Positions 36,400-47,372 of a DNA stretch of 64,000 nucleotides are shown one piece after another. Position numbers and translations under genes: made by a program. The notes under the pieces were generated by a model. That model saw nothing but the letters and a program-made list of their open reading frames with translations, did not search any database and had not been told where the DNA came from. The DNA lies in NCBI GenBank assembly GCA_023897205.1, contig JAHWDD010000002.1, positions 3,968,001 through 4,032,000 on the forward strand, written 5' to 3'. Numbering within the stretch: position 1 is the stretch's first letter; the number at the start of each line of letters is the position of its first letter. The stretch comes from Exophiala sp. HKRS030. Taxonomy: Eukaryota; Ascomycota; Eurotiomycetes; Chaetothyriales; Herpotrichiellaceae.

Positions 36400-38214
36400 A
36401 TGATCGAGTCAAAGATCGCAGACGTATCGGTCTCATTCGATCGAAATCCGGTAACAACAGAAGAGCAGGAGGTCTTCAAGACTACCGTAGATGGAGTCAA
36501 GTTTCGCACCGTCGGTTGGCCGCGAGCTGCTGCCATCTTCCTCAAAAGTAAAGATCATTAAATCAGTGTTCAGCATGTTGTAGCTAAGCTTGAACTAGTC
36601 CTGTTCGCCACAGGTGTGCTGAGCATTCCAAAAGCCATGGTTTCGTTGGGTTGGTAGTCCCCTATTGCTTCTTGAATACTGTCTAATGCTCGAAGGTGCT
36701 GTATGGGGCGTCCTGTCAGTCATTGGTTGGGGAATTTTCAACACTTGTATGTAAGACCTCAGGCAGTGAAGATGCCTCTTCCGTCTTATTGGGCTCACCT
36801 AGACAACTCCTAGACAACGCGATTGTGATGGGAAATTTCCGAAACAAGCATCCGTCGTGTCACACAATCGTTGATATGGCCGACGTGGTAGGTGGCAAGT
36901 GGTTGAAAGAACTCGTTGGCGCAATTTACCTTGTTGCGTAGGCATCTACCTCTTTGAACCGAATGCCACTAGCTGACACATTTTATAGCTGGGTGCTGGC
37001 AACTGGCTCAGGAATTGTCGGTATCAGTGTTGGGCTCAATGCCTTATCCCATCACGCTGCATGTACAGTATGGTGGTCTTTCCTAGCTACCCTGGTTGTG
37101 GTAGCACTTGCATCATTTCGAAAATTTCACCAGCTTGGGTGGCTTACAGCAGTTGGCTTCATCTCAATATTCACCGCAGTCACGGTCGTGGTGTATGTTC
37201 AGCGATCATAATTGTCTCACAAGTTCTGAATGATTATTAGCATCGGAGTTACACTAAGAGATCGTCCAGCCGCGGCACCGCAGACTGGACCTTACGACCT
37301 AGGTTACCACAATTTTGCCTCGCCAACTTTTGTGGCTGGCATGACTGCGTCTTGTACCATTTTTGTCTCCACGGCGGGCACATCGGCCTTCTTGCCCGTA
37401 ATCGCGGAAATGAAAAATCCGAAAGACTACAACAAGGCAGTCTACGTTGCCATGGGTCTCGTCAATGCTTCATACATTGCTTTCAGTCTAGTGGTATACC
37501 ACTGGTGTGGACAATGGGTAGCCAGTCCTTCTCTAGGAGTATGTCCCTGTCCATCTTTGCGACATGTGTCTGGTGCTGACTGAGGAACAGAGTGCAGGTC
37601 AAACCCTTAAAATGGTGGCATACGGCATAGGTTTAGTCGGTCTTCTGATTAGCGCGGTGCTATTTCTTCACGTTGCAGGAAAGTACCTTTTTGTTCGGAT
37701 TTTACGAAATACTCGCCATTTACAGTCCAATACCACAATTCACTGGGCCGTTTGGTTGTAAGTCCAAACCGATGTCGATTTTCAGCATCTGTGGTCCTTA
37801 GACTATAACTAACGACGAGTCTTTTCGATTAGGGGCTGCATATCAGGTCTAGGTACAATGTCCTTTGTCATAGCTGAAGCTGTACCGGTGTTCAACTATC
37901 TTCTCGCCCTGCTCGGGAGCGTTTGCTTTGCTCCTCTGGCTATGATCTTACCTGCATGGTTCTGGATTTACGATCATTCGCATAGGGGATCAACAGGACG
38001 TCACATACTGATCATCTATTGGCTACACTGGGCAATGGTCTTGCTCGGCGTGTATTTCTTCACCGCAGGAACATATGCAACCGTTGCTGTGATAGTGGAT
38101 ATGCACAAGACAAGCAAGATTGGTAAGAAACTCCTGGACTGGGACCTACAGTCTTGCTAATTCGATTATGTAGGCTCTTCATTCTCTTGCGCAGACAATT
38201 CAAACTCTTCATAG
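36400..38214 (+). CDS. Amino-acid permease, AAAP family (MTR-like)
   Basis: Plasma-membrane amino-acid importer of the AAAP family, most like fungal neutral/aromatic permeases of the MTR type. Nine exons join in frame: 36400-36547, 36599-36649, 36696-36746, 36814-36937, 36989-37192, 37241-37538, 37591-37757, 37833-38122 and 38174-38214, for 458 codons (457 aa), with introns of 46-75 nt. A polar N-terminus (residues 1-40) precedes VGWPRAAAIFLK, then helices with TGVLSIPKAM, GNFRNKHPSCH, WVLATGSGIVGISVGLNALS, FVSTAGTSAFLPVIAEMKNP and a final WLHWAMVLLGVYF helix. The last exon encodes a short SSFSCADN-type tail. No damage is seen. It is divergent from the double regulator, which is a plausible local control. 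Confidence 0.9.
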
Positions 38215-38849
38215 AAAATTCTTATTCGGTGCAACCTTGCCGTTGTGGACCATGCGTACATCTTTCATTGCGAGTCGCTGCCCATATATCATATCGCAAC
38301 CCTTGTTTTGACCACCTCCGATACCAACGAGCAGGCATTAAAGTTTGGTTACTTATCTCAAGCCAGAATCCCGGACTCCAAGTTTGTACACTCATCGCCG
38401 GTCGAGACTGGAACGAGCAGTGCCTACAAGCGCAACATTATCAATCAAAGTAATCCACTGCTGTCGGAAACGACCTATGAGCTGCCGCTTCGCTTACCGT
38501 GGGAGACGTTTCTCCTGTGTTCCACCGCACAGAAGACATCGTCTTAGTGACGGCGGACCTTCCACATACCTTGAAACTATAGCGGCGATCGCGATACACA
38601 TTGTGATTTCAAAGAGTACTAGTGTAGCATTCCACAAGTGCTAGGAAGTACAGGTGGACAAATCTGGAGACAGTTCAACCCTGATCTCTCAGCCTATCTA
38701 TGTAGTATGAAGCCATGACGAACTCACCGAAATCTGCCTTGGCGTTCAGATATTTCTATCTGCAGCGAGCCATGGAGAATCATTCACTCGACTCCCTGAG
38801 CAAGATTCTCGACGCCAATCTGATGCTCGCGGAGAGAATTCGTCGAGGC
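38215..38849. other. Intergenic, no supported gene
   Basis: A 100-codon frame at 38245-38547 is open but matches no family I know. The right part may include the lost N-terminal half of the amidohydrolase relic. Confidence 0.4.
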
Positions 38850-39309
38850 CAAAGGCTGTGGATGTGTCTCGTTGCAGTGCACGAGCGGATATCTTCCATC
38901 AAATGCGATTGTCATTGCAGGCTCAAGGCATCTGTAGCATGAACTTGAGCCTCGAGCATCACTCAATATGTCACAAATATGCTCTGGTATTCTCGAACTG
39001 GCAACCCTAGGCGGTGCGAAAGCAGTTGGAGTGAGTAAGATCATTGGCAGCGTCACTCAGGGTAAAGAGGCAGGTCTCCTCAGTGCAAAGTCTGCCTCTC
39101 CCAGGTTAGTGACAGAGCATTATCCTGTTGGAGGTCTTGAATAGTTTGCGAAGGAATCTGACGGAGCTACAATCTTCATCAATGACGAAGTACTTAAGTT
39201 TGGCAGAAAGCTGATGAAGTTAAAGTACTCTGAGGTCCGGAAGGAGCTACGCAAGTCTGCGGCAGCTATCATGGACATGTCAAGAAAAGCCATCGTAGCC
39301 GAAATTTGA
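38850..39309 (+). pseudogene. Amidohydrolase (ATZ/TRZ/deaminase-type), C-terminal relic
   Basis: Three pieces of the C-terminal third of a metal-dependent amidohydrolase appear in order but in changing frames: RAxIFHQMRLSLQAQ near 38885-38925, ELATLGGAKAVGVSKIIGSV near 38994-39055, and a final INDEVLKFGRKL-type beta strand and helix ending at a TGA (39307-39309). An in-frame TAG at 39142-39144 separates the last two. The metal-binding N-terminal half is absent. Members of this family deaminate or dechlorinate heterocycles. This copy is dead. Confidence 0.55.
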
Positions 39310-39786
39310 TTAACGAGAGATTTGATAGTGAAAAGTACCAACAGCTTCAATCAGAAACACTAGTCAAGTGCAGAAAGAATGCAAAAACACGAATTGTTTC
39401 TGTGGTTTTGGTTGAAAGTTGGTAGACGTTGTAAGGTCTGATATCAGATCACGCCACCTACACGCAATATGATCTCAATCCGCTCTGTGCTCTTCAAATT
39501 CGTGACAGTTACTTCCTTAGTCTCCGCAAAATCCGCAAATCACGTTTGAATGTCGTATGGTAGGCAATGGCAATGTACCAATCGACACTACACAGCTAAA
39601 TCCTCTCAGCATCTTCCTGCACATCTCCATTTCCCGATCTTTCCGTTGTCCGTTCTCCGTCCCCGTCCCCGATCCTCCGAGCTTCATTTTCCACCTTTCC
39701 CTAGCAAGCTTTTTATCTTCTGATCTCCATTGACAAAGTATCCCTTTACGAGGCCCAACGACCATGCACTGAGAATCTTCGATACC
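39310..39786. other. Intergenic, promoter of the next regulator
   Basis: Pyrimidine-rich stretch (about 39600-39720) just before the start codon at 39787, as often seen in fungal leaders. No gene is seen. Confidence 0.45.
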
Positions 39787-42178
39787 ATGTCAACCACACC
39801 GGGACGCCCAAGGAAGGCATGTGGCACGTGTAAGGGACAAAAGGTGGGGCGGTTTCAGGAAGCACCGGTATATTCAAGCTGAGCACTTCTAACTAGATTC
39901 GATGCACTGGGGAGCGCCCAATTTGCAAGCGTTGCCAGAGGCTGAAACATCCCTGCGTCTACAGTGTAGACACGCTCAGAATACGATCCACCACACAACG
40001 AACAGGCGTGGACGCATCTACAGAAGTGCAGGCTGGTTCCAGCGTAGCGTCAAACATCAGAGCGGTAACCAACACAGTCTCTGGCGCCTCAAGGAACGAA
40101 GTAGCCTTGGAGACTCCTTCCATACAATACCAGCCAGCCATCGAGCATCATCACGGTATACCGGCAGCTTTGGTATCGTCATTGATTGATGTTTATTTCG
40201 ACAACTTGTACAATTCGACAATCCTCTTGCACAAGCCATCCTTTTTAGAATCCTTAGCGCAGGGAAATGTCCGACCACACATGATCTTGAGTGTCTGTGC
40301 CTCAGCTGCAAAGTACCTTTAACTCAAGTAGAATTAAACCAGTATCGAGAGCTGACCGATGCGCCATAGTTTCTACCGTGACAAGAACGGGCAAGCCACA
40401 CTGAAAGAACATGGCTTCATGATTGATTGGGCACAACGGGCTGGAAAATTGGTTTTGCAAGAGGCTGAGGATCTACATGAAGAGAATATTGTCACCTTTC
40501 TTAATCTTGCCCTTTTCTGGCACAGTCAAGGATCATGGAGAATCTCTTATCTTCACAAAGGTAAGTATGGTCGCACCTTGAAGGCGCGTTGCTCATGAGA
40601 CGTATAGCAAATGCGTGCAATCTCATTCACATAATTGGCCTTGGCGTAGAAACACGTCGTTCGAAGCACTCGTGGACATCGGAGCTCCGACGCCGCCGCT
40701 TATGGGCATGTTATATGACCCACTGCCATACTTCTGATCGTTTGACAGTATTCGAATCATCGACGGCCATCGACAACTTGCCCCTACCCTGGACGGAAGA
40801 AGAGTTTAATAGTGGTGTGCCTCGCCTCCCAGTCACAACCCTAAAATCCGGTACTTCAAATGGAGGCATCTTTTCAGAATTAATAAAGGCACTGTCTATT
40901 TGGTGAGTCTCCTGAAATTTGTCAACATGCTTCCCCGTGTTTACAGGTTGCACAGGGCTTCTGTTCTGACATGCGTTCGAAATACGGAAGCTGACTTTGC
41001 TACACGATTGGCCAATATCTATAAACTGGATGAACAGTGTATGGCTTGGTGGCATAACCTAAAGTCTGATTTCAAGTTGACGCGATCAAACATGTCCACT
41101 GTACAAGAAGATTTGTTTCCGCGGGTGTTACTAATTAACATGCTATTCTATCAGTCGATTTGTTCTCTTCACGCGTCAATTGTTCCATTATTCTGCTGTG
41201 GTACCGGCGACGGTAACTGGTTATGTGCACAACAATTATCAGCTCAAAAGTCCTACGAGCATGCATGTACTGCTTCCGAGCTTCTCGAAGGCGTTCTGGA
41301 ACACAACAATAGGCTGAGCGCTTTACCTAGCTTTGTCTCTTACACAGCCTACAGTGGGTGTGCGATTCACATACCATTCATGTGGAGTTCCAATCCGGTG
41401 GTCAAACAAAGAGCGCATGCGAATGTGCGGACAAATCTGAAAGTAATCGATGCAAGTGCAGTGTATTGGAAATATTCTGCTTTATTGGTACCGCATTCCT
41501 AGCTCTGATGGTAGCTTCGACTGACAGTCTTGCCACTAGAAAATATACCTCCAGTGTATTTACAATGCGCACAGAAGCCAGGGCGTCATCCTGGAGAATG
41601 AGCCCAAGTTGATGAATCCTCGGAAGTTGACAGTTTCGAATGTGCACGCCGCAGCCGCTCAAGCTTCAATCTTAGAGTTTAACTCAATCATACGTGCAAA
41701 AGAAACCGGGTATAAATTCGCGGGTGAAGAGCTCAACCTTGCCACGGAACAACATTTGGCGACTCATGATCGTAGCTCTTCCAGGTCCACTTCAAATAAC
41801 CTTGAAGGTATGTAACAACTAGTCACCAATATACGTCTGAATATGTCCTTGAAACCCTCTTTTCTGACGAATTCTCCAGCACAACCGCTAATTACGAGGT
41901 CCGTCTCACGGGCTCGAGCCTTAGAACGCTGTGCACCTGCAGATACTGGAGAGGTGCCCCAGGCGACGAACAGCACAGGCTTCTCTCGTTACCAAAATGA
42001 ACGATCACGAGATACTTCAACTGATCTCCCTACACAACGCAGCCAGGAGGGACTTGACATTCTCCACCCTCTATTCGATATTCAAATGCTGGAGCTCTTC
42101 CCAAAAGGTGAGTTGCCGGATCTATCCGATTTTGAAACGAATCAATTAAGTCTTGACTGCTTCATAATGGATTCATGA
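39787..42178 (+). CDS. Zn2Cys6 transcription factor with fungal regulatory domain
   Basis: Nuclear DNA-binding regulator. Seven exons (39787-39843, 39897-40312, 40370-40560, 40608-40902, 40947-41487, 41540-41807, 41880-42178) make 689 codons (688 aa), with introns of 44-72 nt. The binuclear zinc cluster begins at residue 12 (CGTC...CTGERPICKRC...C) and is interrupted by the first intron after residue 19. The middle homology domain runs from about LVSSLIDVYFDNLYNSTILLH to VYWKYSALL and includes the RRRRLWACYM segment. The C-terminus is acidic and hydrophobic (LFDIQMLELFP, LPDLSDF), a likely activation region. Every junction keeps frame. Neighbours are an amidohydrolase relic and a long empty spacer, so the target is unknown. 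Confidence 0.9.
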
Positions 42179-45100
42179 TATTACTTCATATAACAAGGAT
42201 GGGAAAGCAATTATGTACAGTTTCATGACAAAGTATCTGAAGCCATATCCTTGAGAAGGAGCAGGGCAGATCGCTTCCCCGGAGACATGAACGAGCACGC
42301 CGACTTAAAATTGCACCAAAAATGCGAGGCGGAGGAAAAGCTGCACATCGCGAAGCCGAATGGTACGGTTTGTCGGAGTGTGGACTTTGTACTTAAACAA
42401 TAGGTCTGTGATGCATCGCACGCAGAGCCTGGACCTCGGCGCCGCCCCTGAAGCAGCGTAAACACGGAGCCTGACGACGAACCCGTCACTGACGATTTGT
42501 GGGGATACCGCGATTTAATGGGCTACAATACACACCTGGAAGAATGTTAGCGATACGGATTGAGCAAGGATGCTTTTCGTCCCACGGAGTGACCAACCAC
42601 TCTCAATCGGCGGTACTAGCTTGAAGGAAGACTTGGGTGCCGCGGACGACAATTTCCCAAAGAGCGGTAATGACGACTGAGTCTGTGATAGTCAAACGCA
42701 TTGAAGGGCAACATGTGGACACGAAGGATATCGCCAAAGGAAGGTATTTGGCCTGAAACTTCCAGAGAGCTTCCAATGGGCCATGAGACTCTCAAAGAGT
42801 TCTAAAGCCTACGTTCTTAGTCATATTTGAGCAGCCTGGATATAGTTTAGCCAGTAGAGACAAGCTCCTGCCAATAATATCTGGACGTGAAAGTCTCCCG
42901 TCGCATTCGCGGCTTTTCCTCCATCATCTCTAGACATGTATGAGTGATCGTTTCATGCGATTGGTGTTGTACAAGGTTCTTCAATCCGATGCCCTGGCCT
43001 TGTCTCTGGTAAGGGGTGAAGAAGTTCGTATCTGTCTGCCTAATGCTTGATCTGGTTGTCACCTGAACTCCGACTATAACGAATGCTTACATGGATTGGA
43101 AGATAACGATGCTCGCCGCTTACAAAATCTGTGAGCTGGTTTGCCTAAACATACTTCTTTGCAAATAGTCCAAGATCCCCAATTATAGATTGGATAGTTA
43201 CCAATACAGGACAAGTCTCACACCTCTGACTCTCAGTGGGTTGATGCATGTCAAAATATGACCTATACCTCACTGGTGCGCATAGAGTAAAGGAAAATTG
43301 CATATGTGAATCCCGGTGTTACCCGAATTCAGCTGCTGGCATCCTTTTCCGATAAGCCGGCCTCAATGAAGTTACATTGCACGAGATAGTAAATCGTGCG
43401 GTATAGTACGAATAGAGAAGAGGTCCGAACGAAAGCGACGCAGTGGCTTGAGACAAGGAATATTACCGCTCGCTGTTGTCCAAGGACCCTTAACTATTCC
43501 CGTAGAGGTTGAATGCTCATAACCTGGAAATGCCTTCACGGGAACGGGGTGGGGTGACACGATTGAGTGCTCATGGTGTGATCGCATACAGAATTGCATG
43601 CATCAGAAGCATTGGAGTATGATTCGGCAAAACCAAGGCCTAAATATCGTGCATCTCAGAGGACAACCTAGAATATGGTCGATTGGGCCCTCATAGAACG
43701 ATCAAAACCGCTTCTATGGGGCATATTCATGCATCAATCCTGCAAGGATCGGCCCTAGTCGTTATACATCTTGCCTTAGTGCCGCAATTGAAATCCTCCG
43801 TCATATCTAGGATGATAGTGGTTTAGAGTGATCTCGCCAGTATCTTGAGTTGATAGCTGGAGGAATTTGGTCTAGGCCACGTCAGTATGGGCGTCTAATG
43901 CTATCAAGCATGGCGAAAGTCAACACCGACAACAAGTGCCAATACTCGGCACGATAAAAGCGATTCAGAACGCGTTTGTTAACAGTCTACGGTTGGGGTT
44001 GAGAATACCTTGTGAAGCTCACCCCGCGAATGGATGGATACTGGCTGGACTACCAAGAAACTATTTCGTTCCAGAAGTTCGCCGATGTAACCAAGACCCT
44101 CTCAAGCGAAGTCTTGGGGCCTTATGGGGGACGTATCGGATTAAACTAAGGAGCTCTGGGGGACATGCATAGCTAGCTAAGCCCGACAAATTATCTTTCA
44201 GGATGAGGACCACATTCCAGGCATTCTTGGTAGATTCACCTGTTACCCTTCGGAAAAGGCCAAGGCCGAAGGAATTTGGCTCTGGAGATTGACCTGGACA
44301 AGATCTTCATCTCCAAGCCCGGTACTTTGCTTGACAGCTACAAAGTTGCTGGTGGCTGCATTGCCAACACTGCCCAGCTGACAGAATGCCTGGTTGACGC
44401 GGTCATGGACACTTGAGACATCGCTCCTTTTTCTATCACCGAACCCCATGGGCAGACACTTCACCGAGGCCGTCTTTGCTTTTGACCCCAGATCTCAACC
44501 CCGCCTCCCCAATATCGACTTTTCCGTGTTCATTTTCTGGGGTGTCCGCCGCGAAGCAGCCCAGCACAGAAACTCAAGATGATCGAAGGATTGTGGTAGT
44601 TTTCCTGTCTCTGCGTGCAGACATCAGGGCTTGATCAATGAATTCTTTCTGTGGGAGAGAGGTCATTGCATAATGCATCATCTCATGACTAGGATTAACA
44701 CCTTTCGTCCATGTCGTGACTCGTTTCGACCTCTTATCCCAAGACACTTGGCAGTCAATCTTATGCAGAAAACCGTCTAGGGGTAGCACAGCGACCCCAG
44801 TCATTTCGCTCAAAACCTGGGTATCGCTTCTACTGAGAAGGGCAGACCATGTGCGGTAACATGTTCATGCTCGTTCCACGAGCACTATCCAGGCTTTCGA
44901 TATGAGGCTTGGTAGTTTCCGTGATCAAGCCAAGGCTCAAAGCACGGCGAGTTATTGTGACGTTGGCGGACCAAATCCACTTTCATTCGTTGTTGCAATT
45001 CCCTAGATCGTCCTTGGCCGAATATCATGGATGTCGACTTTGGAAATCAAACGGGACATATCATGTGGGGATGGTGTTCTGACGTTACACGGCTATTTTC

Positions 45101-45268
45101 GAATCATGATATCCTCGCTTCGAAGGAATACAAAAGGCGGCAGATCTCCCCAGATTCAGGATTGATATCAAGGCGATCAGGGTTACCTTTCGACTACTAC
45201 AAGTTCCATTCAGATCACAGACCTTCCTTTATTGATTTTATCTCCTTCATCTTCTCGTTCCCACATTC
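42179..45268. other. Intergenic, 3.1 kb; possible relic near 44.27-44.57 kb
   Basis: This is the longest gene-free stretch outside the left contig. Around 44275-44405 a plus-strand frame has coding character (ISKPGTLLDSYKVAGG, TAQLTECL). A second frame at 44440-44560 continues plausibly (TEAVFAFDPRSQPRLPNIDFS, FWGVR). They may be pieces of one decayed gene, which I cannot name. Nothing else is recognised. Confidence 0.4.
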
Positions 45269-46820
45269 ATGGCTTCCATGCAGCCAAATGTCGCGGAAGC
45301 GACGGCGGCACCTGTCAATCGAGAAGTGACTCCAAAAGAAGGTCAGGCTGTTTTTCACGATGAAGAGGCGACAAAGTCCGAGGAACAACTTGACTATTCT
45401 GGAGCAAAGGAAAAGACGGACCCCGCTGAAATAGCCTTGGTCCGAAAACTTGACAAATGGATCATGCCAACTCTCTGGGCTATGTACTGGCTCAATTATC
45501 TTGATCGAAATGCGATTGCGCTTGCACGTCTAGACGACCTCGAGGATGACCTCAACCTCACATCAAGCGAGTACCAGACTTGCGTCAGCATCCTCTTCGT
45601 GGGTTATATCCTGGGACAAGTTCCTAGTAATATGTTCTTGACTCGAACTCGACCAAGCTACTATATGTCTGGCTGCATGACTCTGTGGGCACTCATTTCT
45701 GGACTCACTGCACTGTCTAAGGACTTCAAGGGTCTCTTGTTAACTCGATTCTTCTTGGGAGTCGTGGAAGCCCCATACTATCCCGGAGCGCTGTACATGT
45801 TATCAATCTTCTACACCCGAAAAGAAATTGCCACTCGAATCTCAATCTTATACACTGGAAATATCCTTGCGACAGCTTTTGCAGGTTTAATCGCCGCCGG
45901 AATCTTTAATGGTCTAGGCAACGAAGGCGAAGAAGAGCCTGGAGTTGCCGGTCTCCACGGATGGCAGTGGCTCTTTATTCTTCAAGGTGCCGTTACTGGA
46001 CTTATTGCGATTGGATCAGTCTTTACCTTGCCAGACAATCCACTCACCACTAAGTGGCTCACTCCAGAGGAGAGACAACTTGCTCATGATCGGATCGAAC
46101 GTGATGTCGTTGGTAACAAAGGTGCAAGCTCGACATGGGCTGGTCTCAAGGAAGCAGCTAGAGATCCAAAGCTTTGGCTTTTCGCGTTTATGCAGCATAT
46201 GCACCTCGCTGCGAATGGATTTAAGAACTTCTTTCCCACGGCAGTGCAGACTCTCGGCTTCAATACCACAATTACCTTGGTCTTGACATGTCCTCCATAC
46301 CTTATCGCAGGATTTATCTCTGTGTTCTGGTCATGGTCTTCAGGACGATACAACGAACGAACATGGCATATCACGGTAGCTAAGGCAATTGCAGTTTTCG
46401 GCTTTGTCCTTGGCTGTGCAACTCTTAATACCGGAGCCCGATACTTCGCGATGGTGGTCTTCTCAATTGGCACTTATGCCGTCAACAGTATTATTCTCGG
46501 ATGGGTTGGTGCTACTTGCGGACAGACGAAGGAAAAGAAAGCAACATCGCTTGCGATCGTCAATACCTGCGCCAATATCTCATTTATTTGGACACCTGTA
46601 AGTTATCTTACCCTACTGGCGTTATGGATGAATACTGACGAGAACTTAGTACCTTTGGCCTAAGAGTGATGAACCCCGATACACAACAGCTATGTCAAGC
46701 AGCGCGGCCTTCTCCGTTGCTACTGCTGCTGGTGCGTGGGCTATGAAATTCTGGCTAATCAGGATCAACAAGAAGATTCGACAAAGCTCGGATGAAACGA
46801 CATTATTCTATGCCTACTAG
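45269..46820 (+). CDS. MFS transporter, anion:cation symporter (allantoate/nicotinate permease) type
   Basis: Twelve-helix importer of small organic anions or vitamins at the plasma membrane. Exon 1 is 45269-46597; a 52-nt intron (46598-46649) leads to exon 2, 46650-46820, for 500 codons (499 aa). A long acidic N-terminal tail precedes LDKWIMPTLW and the family signature WLNYLDRNAIALAR, followed by GYILGQVPSNMFLTR, RFFLGVVEAPYYPGALYML and GWQWLFILQG. The central loop (WLTPEERQLAHDRIERD) is typical of the ACS/Dal5 group. The final exon supplies YLWPKSDEPRY and a last helix. No defects. The substrate cannot be deduced. Confidence 0.93.
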
Positions 46821-47372
46821 TGCAGATACTTGTCGTAACGAGATGAAATTGCGCATAATGTATGTGGAGCATTTGAACCACCGAATACCTACTACTGCCT
46901 TCAAACAAATTTGGTCCCTAGGCAGAGAGGAATTGAACAGAGAATGATTCGCAATTGTGTGAAGTTTACAGTTTCAGACTTGATCATGAGCTGTGCTTTG
47001 TTTTTATTGAGCAGTTAGTCTGTAAAGGGCATGGTCTGGACGCTCAAGAAAGGTACAAAGCTCCATCATTCAAGTAAGATATGGAATGATCAAGACAGTA
47101 AGTTCAAGTCAAGGAAACTCATACTGTATAGCCATTCATGGAATTAGATAAGTGTTTGTGGAGCCTCCAAGCCTTTGTTCTAGCGAATGATTTATGGACG
47201 GTGGCCCGAGCACATGCTGGCCGAGTCCAAGCAAAGCGCGGCAGCCTCTATGAGGTCATATCTTGCATGACGAAAGTGTCGGAAACTCAATTTAACTGAA
47301 GCAACATAATCACTTATATTACAGTTGTCGCTGGCCTCGTAATTATAATCCTTAAGCATCTTACTTCTGAGC
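46821..47372. other. Intergenic, 0.55 kb
   Basis: 3' flank of the permease and promoter of the DUF726 gene. No gene is seen. Confidence 0.5.
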
